Shown here: positions 24,780 to 34,200 of the stretch, piece after piece | Numbering within the stretch: position 1 is the stretch's first letter | How the letters are laid out: each line of letters starts with the position of its first letter | Assembly: GCA_947652605.1 (NCBI GenBank) | Contig: OX393581.1 | Span: forward strand, 5,088,640 to 5,152,639 | DNA: 64,000 nucleotides | Source of the DNA: Elmis aenea | Lineage: Eukaryota; Arthropoda; Insecta; Coleoptera; Elmidae | Reading direction: 5' to 3' | Position numbers and translations under genes: made by a program | The notes under the pieces: model-generated | What the model was told of the DNA's origin: nothing | What the model saw: only the letters and a program-made list of their open reading frames with translations | Databases searched by the model: none

Positions 24780-24781
24780 TA

Positions 24782-25247
24782 CAGTTTTTTGAGTCAAAAT
24801 CGTTTTTAAAAATATACTACCATTTTCGGTTTTTCAGTTATTGGAAAGAAGTGTTTTTCTGTCATATTTATAATATGTGAAATCTATATCTAATAGTATT
24901 AAACAACGGATAATGTTTAGGGTTTAGGACGATTATTTTAATTTTCAAAATTATATAACCTGCTTCCAAATCTTTGTTACAATATGTAAACAAAAATTCT
25001 GGGATTCATAATTATCTGACTAGAAACTGTAAAGACTTTAATTGCCTTTCCGAAAACGAAATTACAGTTAGAATTCTTTAAATCATAAAGGACTGAAATT
25101 TTGTAACGATCTAACAAGCAAACTTAAAAATGAAACTAATAGTGCAAGGTTTAGATGTAAGCCAAGTAGTTTTGTTAAGGAAAAGTTTTAATTGTTATAT
25201 AAAACTGATAACACATTTATAGCAAAGCTAAATGCATTACATTATTA
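24782..25247. other. MITE-related and unassigned AT-rich DNA
   Basis: The first ~100 bases echo the interior of the preceding MITE (TCGTTTTTAAAAATATACTA; GGTTTTTCAGTTATTGG). The rest is unassigned. Confidence 0.4.
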
Positions 25248-25249
25248 TA

Positions 25250-25999
25250 CAGGGTGTTTCTTAAATATTGCACTCTGGAAGTGATTCCCTATGAAAAATT
25301 AAGCGGGTCTTTCATATAACATTTTTTTCTTAGACGTCTCCTTTCGGAGTTACACCCCCCTAAAGGGGAGCAGTAAAATTAGGTTTTTATTTCATTTCTC
25401 AAATATAGATAAATGTAGGAGAATGATATTTAGTAGATGTTTGATACTTATTAAAGGGCTTCCCATAGTTATATTTTTAATCATCTCGCACCTTCGCAGG
25501 GGGCTGAAAACATAAACAAACCATGGCAACCACCAAAATGAATCGTTTTATATGGGATATTTGATGGTTCATGTTTACTCATTTTATTTTTTACTTAAAA
25601 ACTGTAGGTTTTACGAGAAAAGTAAGGAATAAAAAAAGTTTCTAAATAAATCAAGCTTTCAAAACCAAATCTTTCAATTGAATTTCAACCCACCAAAAAG
25701 TTCTGATAAAAAAACAACATGGGTCGCACTTTTCAGCCCCCTGTGAAGGTGGGAAACGATTGAAAATATTACTATGGGAAACCTTTTAATAAGTATAAAA
25801 CATCTACCAAATATCAATCTCCTACATATATTCAAATTTGAGAATTAAAATAAAAACCTAATTTTACCGCTCTTTTTTAGGGGGGTGTAACTCCAAAAGG
25901 AGACGTCTAAGGTAAAAAAATTATGTAAAAGATCCCCCTTGATTTTTGATAAGGAATCACCTCTTGATTTTTTTTTTGCACAACTTGAGAAACACCCTG
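25250..25999. mobile_element. Foldback MITE, CAGGGTGTTTCTTAA family, copy 3
   Basis: A 750-bp full-length copy. The left end CAGGGTGTTTCTTAAATATT follows TA (25248-25249). The right end CTTGAGAAACACCCTG precedes TA (26000-26001). The arms share AGACGTCTCCTTTCGGAG with its inverse, and TAAAGGGG(A)GC with its inverse. The centre differs from the copy at 16750, with an added AT-rich segment (AACAAACCATGGCAACCACC), so two structural variants of the family exist here. A short (ATT)n follows the right end. Confidence 0.9.
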
Positions 26000-26001
26000 T
26001 A

Positions 26002-26235
26002 TATATTATTATTATTATTTATTGAAATACATATCTGTATGGGTTTTATTTTTGTAAAATAAATCTTTAAAAACAGTAGTCGTTTGGGCCGTTTTAAAAT
26101 GAATATAAATTTAAACAATAACGTGAAAAAATAAGCAGAAATTTTTGCCAAGGAAGTTTGATTCAATGCATTTTTTTGCCTTTTCTTTCATAATTGCCGT
26201 TCGAGATTATTTTTCATGAAAGAAAAATCTCAATT
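26002..26235. other. AT-rich non-coding DNA
   Basis: Contains a short ATT repeat and otherwise unassigned sequence. Confidence 0.4.
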
Positions 26236-27200
26236 GGTCGATGATGGAGAATTATCCACGCTCCGAAATGAGTACACAGGAATCCCCTGGACATGTCGTT
26301 AATGGACATCTAATGGGAAACTCGGAAACTGTCACGTTATGTAAGGTTATGTCGCAGTCGTTATGTCCGGATCACAATGGTGCTAATGTGCGCTGGGCGT
26401 CGTTCTCGTACAATAGGGAATAATTGCATGGAATAGGCGCCGGCCTGCATTGACAAATGAGCTGCCTCACGCCGGGAAATTAGTGCTTTATAAAATACTG
26501 TCAAATGAGGCATATCACGGCCCTGCCTGCGAAATTACAGTTAAAAGCCACATCGCGCTGTAATTTTCTGGTAATTCATTCAAAACCAATACTCGAATTA
26601 GCGCCGCTGCCATTCCGTATTATTATTCGCGATGGAGGTCAATTTATATGCGCCCGATGTTCTTACACATCGGACACAAAGAGATTAATAGCTTTTAAAA
26701 CGCCGCGTTTTGTGTAAGAGAAAATAAAACGAACACGTGATAAAGCGTAGATTGGATTTCTCAAATAAATGGTAGAAATAACTATCCGCGAGTTGAAAGC
26801 GGAACCGAACGGCAGCGCATTACGTAAGAGCAAAGTAAGCGACCACTCTTTGGTCCATTAGTTTCTTTGACGCTGATGAGAGGTCTTGATTGGATATCAC
26901 TCCGCTGAATTATGGAAGATCTCGCTGGAAATGATGGCATAAAAAACGTTGCGTTGCCGAACGCAAATAGGGGCGCCTGCTTCTTTAGACAAATGATCGC
27001 TTCAAAACGGAAATCCATTCCGCATCAGAATTCGCTCCGATAGGTTCGGCGTTTTTAAAATTATATTTGTTTAATCTGAATTGTAGATATGATCTTCAAA
27101 CAGAACCGAACGATTCAATATCTCGAGTGAGATATATACTGCGGGGTCCATTTTTAGCGCTTTTGCGAGACCAGGAACGCTGCACTTCCTACGGCTGTAA
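26236..27200. other. Single-copy GC-richer non-coding tract
   Basis: Visibly richer in G+C and CpG than most of the window, with no MITE ends and no repeat shared elsewhere in it. Short open frames at 26241-26423, 26505-26717 and 26782-27018 (minus) carry no domain I recognise and switch frames and strands without splice logic. Conserved non-coding (regulatory) DNA is a reasonable guess. I cannot exclude an unrecognised exon. Confidence 0.4.
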
Positions 27201-27467
27201 AATTATTCAATTACATATTTCCTGTTTTAAAGTTTGAACGCAACGCAATTTGTTTTTAAATTTGACCGTCGTTGAAAAGTACATTCCAGTATAATTAATT
27301 TGTGCGCGATTATTATTATCAGTAAAGATTTATTACAGATATCGAGGGTCTCATATCAGAGGGGCGTATGAGCCAAAAATACAAAAATGGAGATTATTCA
27401 CAAAAAATAAGTTAAACTGAATAAAAAAGATAAATCATTGGAAGTCAGAAAAACATATTTTGATATA

Positions 27468-27654
27468 CAGGGTTGCGCAAAAGTATGAAAACAGACAAAT
27501 ATCTAGAATACTAATGCAGATATAACAATGAAATATTGTATCTGAGCGTTATGGTACTTTCTGGATTCGATGAAAATATTAAGGTAGCAGCCATATGACT
27601 TCCCGTTCAACCGGAAACAGACTCAAACTTTGAAATTTTATATAGAACACCCAG
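27468..27654. mobile_element. Small TA-flanked MITE
   Basis: TA-CAGGGTTGCGCAAAAGTATG at the left and ATAGAACACCCAG-TA at the right (27645-27656) delimit a 187-bp element with short, slightly decayed inverted ends. It is non-coding. Confidence 0.65.
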
Positions 27655-27725
27655 TATATTTTTACATTTTTGGATTCCTCCTAAAATTTACTTTAAAAAA
27701 TGTGTAAGGTTATATGGCTCTTATA

Positions 27726-28532
27726 GCTGTATTACACTACACAATTTCTTGTACAATTTGCTGTCAAAAAATTTTATACTAGATTGTACAGCTGTTGCCA
27801 AGTTACAATGTCGTAAATTGACAAACGCGAAGTGTCAGTTTACGACCTAAGACCATTGAATAAAAATATAAAGGAAGGAGCTTTTAATACTATACTGCAG
27901 CGTTTGAGCGGCGACGGAAATGACGACATAAAGGGCATCTGATGGCGGCCGGTTTTGACAAGTGAAACAGTCAAGAAATTTAGGGTTTTGTGTGCTACAA
28001 TGGTTAGCTGCAGATCTTATATGTAGTCTTACTAGGTCAAAAAATGTTGAAGATTAAAAGATTACGTTTCATAGGTAAGTAGACGTAAATATTTTGTAGT
28101 GTAATCATGTATTGAAAATTGGATGTGGTCTGTCAAAATGGTATGTCATATCAGAAGCGTGCATTTGTGTACAGCATATTTATTAACTCTCATAATAAAC
28201 AATCCAAATATTGAAATATGCTGTCGTTTTTTTGATTCCCTCAACCACGAAACAAGAAATAAATAATTAAATAACAGGCTCAATTCAAAACAAAGCAAAT
28301 ATTTACATTAATCGATACATATTTAAAAATGTTAGATACGCCACTGAGAAGCGAAAACATGCATCCGCCATATTGAGAGGCTAACCTGGACGCCTTAGTA
28401 TCGCTATAACGCTCGTTCCTTTATCTTTTTATTTAATGCCTAAGACGTGTTGTAACTTGGCAACAGCTGTACAATCTAGTATAAATTTTTTTGACAGCAA
28501 ATTGTATAAGAAATTGTGTAATGTAATACAGC
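27726..28532. mobile_element. TIR element, GCTGTATTACA ends
   Basis: An ~807-bp element. The left arm contains GCTGTATTACACTACACAAT, TTCTTGTACAATTTGCTGTC, ATACTAGATTGTACAGCTG and TTGCCAAGTTACAA. The right arm is its inverse (TTGTAACTTGGCAACAGCTG ... TGTAATGTAATACAGC), giving TIRs of about 85 bp. The interior (28000-28400) has no recognised coding region. The target-site duplication is ambiguous, so the superfamily is not assigned. Confidence 0.8.
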
Positions 28533-28708
28533 CTTTAGTCTTAAGTCAACCGTTTTCGTAAAATTTACATTTTTATGAATATTTTGAGCGATACAGCAAT
28601 TTAAATTTTTTTTAAATTTAATTTATTTAAAAAAAAAATTCTTATGAAAATTAAATTAACAATTGATTAATTAACCATTTGCGCTAGCTACATTTTTAAA
28701 ATATTATA

Positions 28709-28970
28709 CAGGGTGTTTTTTACGCTTGGTCAAACTTGTGAAACTTTAAACATCGATAACTCAATTTTCTTAAATACAACACACTGTTTTTGCATAGTAT
28801 CTATTGTAGAAAATTTGATTGTCTTTCAAAAACATTAACCATGTTTCATACTTTTATTACGAATTTATTGTAAATTATTCGGGCAATTTATTATTTTCGA
28901 GTAGGCTATGAAGGTAGAGAGCGGTAATTTTGAAACATTTGAAAGATAAAAACAAGAAGAAGGAGCGAAC
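28709..28970. mobile_element. Partial MITE, CAGGGTGTTTTTTACGC end
   Basis: TA-CAGGGTGTTTTTTACGCTTGG is a clear left terminus. No matching right terminus precedes the RTE tail that starts near 28973, so the copy is truncated. Confidence 0.6.
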
Positions 28971-28972
28971 TT

Positions 28973-29050
28973 GTAAAAAAGTCAGCACAACACAACTCAA
29001 CAGTCCTACACGTAACAGTAGAAGGACTCATGACTAAATAATAATAATAA
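28973..29050 (+). pseudogene. RTE-like LINE, 3' tail only (copy 3)
   Basis: Only the last ~75 bases of the RTE family are present: AAAAGTCAGCACAACACAAC, the hairpin AGTCCTACACGTAACAGTAG then AAGGACT, and GACTAAATAATAATAATAAT. Severe 5' truncation is usual for target-primed insertion. Confidence 0.85.
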
Positions 29051-29054
29051 TTGA

Positions 29055-29131
29055 TCATTTTATTTTCCGCGACACATTAGGATGCTCGCGACACACTAGT
29101 GTGTCGCGACACACAGGTTGAAAAACACTGC
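29055..29131. mobile_element. hAT-like terminus fragment with GTGTGTCGCGACACAC
   Basis: Read on the minus strand this begins CAGTGTTTTTCAACCTGTG, a typical hAT 5' end, followed by the subterminal palindrome GTGTGTCGCGACACAC and related TCGCG motifs. No opposite end was found, so it is a fragment. Confidence 0.65.
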
Positions 29132-30084
29132 TTTAGATACTTTAGTTACTTGTATGATTTGCGATGTTTTCCATGTATTAGAACAGCTTATTATTTATAA
29201 ACAATACTTTTTGTAAAATAACTTAAAAACCAGACCAATTGCAAAGTGAAAATAAAATTTTAAAATCATATGGATCACTTTATTGAGTGACAGTTTTTTT
29301 AATTTAAAGGCCGAGATGTACTCAGGCATACATTCACCAAAAATCTAAGCTACAAAACTCAAATCCATAAATATGTAACTTTTTAACTGCAACAACAAAT
29401 AAATGCTTAACGATTTGTTTGTTTAATTACTAACAATAAAAGCACACTGAAATTTTCCGTTGAAATTAACGTTTTCATCATTGCCTAGGTACATATTTGC
29501 CAACAACTCCATTCATTAAATTAAAAGGTGCCTTTAAAATATTTGCTTTAATGAAATCCGTTAACAGCATGGCAAACGCAGACGTTCGTATATATTTCGG
29601 AGAAAGGATCATTATTTTGAGTACCTTCCACAAGTTATGTTTATTTTTGGTAGCATGAAATTTGAATATTTGAAATTAAATGAATAAAAATAGAACGAAT
29701 AGTCAGGTAGAAAATATTGCATAAAAATTTTGAATGATAAAAACTGAAATGAATCAATTAAGTCTTTTTAATTTATACAGCTCTTGAACTACCTTACGTA
29801 AAGCGTAAATACCGTTAAAAAAACATGTTTAACGCCTTATGTAAACCGGCCAGAGTTAAACATTGATCCAGTACTAAGTGCCCCTGGATTAACCCAACTT
29901 TTATGCAATCGGGCCTAGATTTAATATTTTTAAATAAGTTAATTTTTCAAATCTTAATTCTATTTACGTATCATACGTATCATAGATACAACAGTTTTTT
30001 AAATGAATAAATCAAGTCCTATACAAGAAAAAATTCTTAAGAATGCCACCATCGTCTCTATCCAATGATGTACTACAAATAATG
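29132..30084. other. AT-rich non-coding DNA
   Basis: No recognised feature. Confidence 0.4.
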
Positions 30085-30509
30085 ATCTAATAACAATCAT
30101 GGATCTCTAATAGCATACGCAGATAATGTTTTGTTCTTTGAGGCAAGAACATTGGCTGAAGTTGAGAATATGGTGACGCAGATCTTAAATTTATTAAAAA
30201 ATGGTTGGATACTAATATTCCCAATCTTAATTATAAAAAAAATAATTTTATAACATTTTCTGTATATAAAAACCATCAACCAAATTGGAAGAATACTAAA
30301 GTTTATTTTGGTAAAGGTAATCTTATAAATAACTGTGATTGTACTTGTCTAATAACTCTAGTAAACTCTGTCAAATAATTAGAAATTACAATAGATAAAT
30401 TTATGAGGTGGGACATACACACTAATAATCTATGTACCCCAGTTAAAAAAACAATATACCTGTTCAAATAATTAAAAAAATTCTATCTATTCCTACCTTA
30501 AGTAGAGTA
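30085..30509 (+). pseudogene. CR1/Jockey-like LINE, 5' part of a split copy
   Basis: Frames contain SLIAYADNVLFFEARTLAE (the YADD palm block, here YADN) and, after a frameshift, LEITIDKFMRWDIHTNNL and CTPVKKTIYLFK. These match the 'YLGI.iD..l.W..Hi' region that follows the palm in CR1/Jockey-type reverse transcriptases. The copy is cut at a TA by the pogo-like element and resumes at 32655. Stops and frameshifts make it inactive. Confidence 0.8.
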
Positions 30510-30940
30510 AAGTGCCCTAATATGGAACAGTTACCTATTATGGAATACATCAGTTTTATGACAATGAATAAGCGATATCTGCCCCCTTATTCCGTAACTT
30601 TTAAACACCAGCGTAAACACCACGCGTTAGTGGTGACTTCCCAATTCGGGTAGTTGATATTCCGTTTCTTCTGAGGACCAAGGATGAACCCTAACCGTAA
30701 ATGCTAGACGTAATTCGCGTGAAACCGGCTCGACAGCCGCGTTTAAGGCTAAAACCCTGTCATTTCGACTTGTTTACTCAATACTCAATAACATTTAATG
30801 ATTGGGGGTGAAATGTTATATTTAAGTAAATTTTTGGAGTGTTATATTTGTGTTGAATTAAAAAAGAAACTATTTTTAACAATAATTCAGTGTGTTGGAT
30901 ATAAGTAAATTTAGGAACGAAGCGACGAAATAGCGCTTTG

Positions 30941-31106
30941 GTAAGTACAGTAAATCTTTTATTTTACAAATTGATATTAATTTTGTTACATTTTTAAATC
31001 CGTAATATTATATTGTGTTCATTCAACAAGTAAATAAATACCTCATGTAAACTAGTAATGTATATTATTCGCATGACAGTATATTGGTATTTTTACATTC
31101 TTTCAG
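30941..31106 (+). other. Candidate transposon intron
   Basis: A consensus donor, CTTTG|GTAAGTACAG, at 30941 and a pyrimidine-rich acceptor, TTTTTACATTCTTTCAG, ending at 31106 bracket 166 bases. Two ATG codons follow directly (31108 and 31111). This would be a leader intron of the pogo-like element's gene, inferred from splice signals only. Confidence 0.4.
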
Positions 31107-31107
31107 A

Positions 31108-31257
31108 ATGATGGCCCATCTAACACATATTTTATGGTGGAACGAAGAAAAGAATAAACGCAACATTAAGAAATATGCAAACGTAACTTGCGAGATGCAC
31201 AAAATTATATCAAAATTAAGTTTTGTCATATCTTTGTGTATTATTCGCCAATTTTAA
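31108..31257 (+). pseudogene. Short ORF after the candidate intron
   Basis: A 49-codon frame starting MMAHLTHILWWNEEKNKRN and ending at TAA (31255-31257). It is basic and Asn/Lys-rich in the middle. It sits where the transposase N-terminus should start, yet I recognise no helix-turn-helix, so it is probably a truncated remnant or a chance frame. Confidence 0.3.
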
Positions 31258-32151
31258 TTTCACAGTCCAGCTTAATATATAAATAACATGGTATATTTGT
31301 TTGTAACGTACATAGTGCAATAAATAAATGAAATCAACTAAACAAAATAGAATTACTTCACCACATCACTGGCCGAATTTAAAAAATACCCACCCAAAGT
31401 GCTGACGACCATTGAAACAAAATTAATTCAGTAAACAAACTATAAAATAAGAAAACTTAACAAAATCGTTGTGTAATATAAAAATAGGAACAAAACGCAT
31501 CAAAACTTAAAAAAAAAAACTACCATAAATTCTTTAATGTAAGACAGAGTGTACAAAGTTACATGGCGGTAATTTTTAAACAAATACGCGTTAAGCATAT
31601 TTCAGTTATGAACGTGCGCAGTAGGATTTTCTGTACTAACTTTCCTAAAATAGTAGATACAGGTTTTAACTTGGGTAAACCCGCCGTGAGTTACCACCGG
31701 TGGGTTAGAGCATCGCTTTTCGTAGAAGTGGGTCATATTAACAAGGTAGTAATGAACTTGCATTTCCGTTAAATCCAAAGTTACAGAATCCAGCTGCTGT
31801 TGAAAAGTATATGTACCTATTTGTACATTGATCACACATTCCCAAATGTAAAATATAAAAAATATTCACTAGATTAGGTACATAACAGATTCAAATATAG
31901 TTTTGACGTGCTACTGAGTTTTTAGGCTAAATCTTTCAGTGTAAAATATTATTTGCTAGGGTAAATGATATAAAATATTTTATTGCATGTTTATTTAGCA
32001 TGAGCCTTTACATTTCAATTAAATAGACCAAAATTTTGATTGGGGCCATTTCATGTTTTACATATACCGATTTTTGAAATGTCACATTGATGCCTAATAT
32101 GGAATACATAGAGGTGCCTTTTAATGAATATGATTATGGTCACTAAGTACA

Positions 32152-32250
32152 GCAATATGGGTTCAGTGTCAAAAGTGTCAGAAATGGGCAGACGAAAAAT
32201 GTGCAAAATACCCAAAAAAACAATTCTATTGTCCTACCTGTAAAAAATAA
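32152..32250 (+). pseudogene. Cysteine-rich (PHD-like) C-terminal remnant
   Basis: In one frame 32 codons read AIWVQCQKCQKWADEKCAK then YPKKQFYCPTCKK and a stop. The arrangement C-x2-C, a downstream W and C, and a terminal C-x2-C resembles the short zinc-binding tail found at the end of some pogo/Tigger-like transposases and other mobile-element proteins. The deleted copy at about 54724-54840 keeps it, with Trp changed to Arg and a one-base insertion that alters the end. Confidence 0.6.
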
Positions 32251-32654
32251 ATAAATTATCAACATTTAGTTCGAATGACACTTGAATTATAATTTAATTT
32301 ACATAAATAACAGAGTTTTGGTTTGGTTTAAGTAATAATGCAAATCAGAAAGAAATAAGAGATTAATCTATGAGCAGTTGTTTATTTTAATGTATATTTC
32401 CTATATAATTCTATATTCCATATTAAGAACCCCTAGTATTCCATATTAGGTTCCCTGGGAGCTTAATATGGAATAGTAGTAACATTTAAAAAAAAATTAG
32501 CTATGTAAGAAATATCTACCGTAATATCGTACCAGTCGAGTAATGTGTTGCGTATTCATTACAAATTCCTTAGAATTTTTTTTGCAAAATTTTGTTGAAT
32601 AAATGTGAATATTATTGCCGAATACAAAAAAGTATTCCATATTAGGGTACTTTA

Positions 32655-32946
32655 CTCTACTTTTTACTTTGCATTGGTACAATCTCTTATAACTTACGCA
32701 ATTATAGGATGGGGTAATGCAGCTGACACTTATATAAACAACTTAAACATCTCCCATAAAATTATTATCAAGACTTTATATAATAAACCATGGCGTTATC
32801 CTTCAGCCCAACTATACATTAAAACTAATTTCTTTCCTGTTACTAAACTTTACTTATTAAATGTTCTATATCACATTAAAAAATCTGATTATTTAATTAC
32901 TATACCAGTTAAATATTATAACACAAGAAGCCAACTAATGCTTTGA
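32655..32946 (+). pseudogene. CR1/Jockey-like LINE, 3' part of a split copy
   Basis: Reads YFALVQSLITYAIIGWGNA and then DTYINNLNISHKIIIKTLYN, the 'l..S.l.Yg...WG' thumb region of CR1/Jockey-type reverse transcriptases, continuing to YHIKKSDYLITIPVKYYNTR. It continues the fragment ending at 30509. Rejoining at one TA needs a single-base adjustment to restore frame, consistent with decay. Confidence 0.82.
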
Positions 32947-33942
32947 TAGAAAAAAAAACATTAAATAATATCTATTATAAATATTTTATGAAGAAGTCGT
33001 ACCTAATACAATGGTAGGACATTTGGTCTTATTTACAATAAATTATTCAATAATCCATATCTTAAGCCATGGCTCCTGTACCTATAGCATACAGACGTAA
33101 GCATAAAAAATAAAGATTACGAATAGCCAGTTGCTTGGTGAAGGGGCCGGACATATCTTATTATTAGTCATCCCCCCATGTTAGGCTGCGGTCATTTACT
33201 GTGATTCAAGTCAGTAAATTACTCACTGGTGCCCTTGTATTCCTTCCCGCCATTCACCCACTACCAGTATCCCGTAAGACACAAGAAATTTATTAATAAC
33301 ATTAAGAAAAGCGAACACGGTCCGCATTTTGATCTTTCTCGCGCTTCACAAGCTAAAAAAAAGCGTTTAAACTCGCTATCAATTATTTTTTATTTCTCTA
33401 CTACTTCTTGCCCGGAGAGTACCGCCGTAAATTCGGAACTTTTAAACAGAAATTGGTATTTAGAAGTGGCAATACCGTCCCTAATTACCGTAAGATAAGG
33501 AATCCAATAACAGTTTTCTTCCCCAATCTAATCACATTCGTAAATAATTAAAAAAGGCACGATGAAACATGGCGCACCGCCAATAACAAATGCGACCTGT
33601 AAAAGCCGATTATAAAAGCTGCCTGATAGATAAATTGTCGATAGAGAAGAGGTCGATACTTTAAATTACGTTGCTCGGCGCTTCTAAATTAAAAGCGAGT
33701 TAGTCGTCAGACCTCGCTATTGCGTTTCTTATTCGTTTTTCTGTTTCGTTTTTCCTTTATTAGACACGTCTTGACGTTGACTTATAGTTCACCTTAAAAA
33801 GATTCATTTTAAATATAATTTCCTTTACAATTTATACGTTAAATTGTAGGATTTTTTTATTCGACTTTAAATTTTCCTGATTGCCACCCAATTACGTATT
33901 ACAAGGTTTGATTTAACTTTAAGTATACTAAGCCAGCGGTTC
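32947..33942. other. Non-coding DNA with a GC-richer tract
   Basis: About 33190-33790 is a single-copy tract of balanced composition. The open frame at 33229-33498 shows no known domain. This may be conserved non-coding DNA. The remainder is unassigned AT-rich sequence. Confidence 0.35.
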
Positions 33943-34020
33943 CCAAACTGTAAGCCGCGGCGCCCTGGTTGCAATTGGCGTTAAATCACTCCAAATTCAA
34001 AATAGTTCAATCAAGAAGGA
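33943..34020. mobile_element. hAT-like terminus fragment
   Basis: CAGCGGTTCCCAAACTGTAA followed by GCCGCGGCGCCCTGG resembles hAT 5' ends (CAGnGGTTCCCAAAC). No partner end was located. Confidence 0.55.
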
Positions 34021-34200
34021 AAATTTATGTTCATCGCAGTAAGAGCGAAATAATATTGCCTGGCTGTGCGGTGTCAACAGTGAAGCACGGGGGTGGTTCT
34101 CTAATATTCTGGAGCTGTTTTTCGCTATGGAGTTATTTTTGACATACACATTGAACGAGTACTAAAAAAAAACATAAAAGAGTTTCAGGTGTCATCGCTC
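34021..34200 (+). pseudogene. Tc1-like transposase fossil, left fragment
   Basis: With frame corrections the translation contains TVKHGGGSLIFWSCF and then YGVIFDIHIERVLKKNIKEF. The HGGGS..vWgCF block is diagnostic for Tc1 transposases and lies between the first and second catalytic aspartates. The copy is interrupted at about 34200. The next Tc1 block, QxDNDPKHKSRLCK, appears at about 35868 beyond the satellite-bearing insertion. Confidence 0.75.

Larger units (their letters stand above)
30510..32652 (+). mobile_element. Pogo-like DNA transposon, 2.14 kb, decayed
   Basis: The ends are AAGTGCCCTAATATGGAA (left) and the inverse TTCCATATTAGGGTACTT (right), with one mismatch. TA flanks both sides (30508-30509 and 32653-32654). 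Copies of TAATATGGAA occur subterminally in both orientations (about 30540, 32090, 32411, 32435 and 32462), like transposase-binding arrays. Inside are a plausible intron and start region (30941-31107) and a cysteine-rich C-terminal remnant (32152-32250), but the catalytic middle is not recognisable. A deleted sibling lies at 54298-55230. Confidence 0.82.

Noticed and set aside
31563..31835. Overlapping frames on both strands
   Set aside because: They lie inside the pogo-like element's non-catalytic interior and resemble no protein family.
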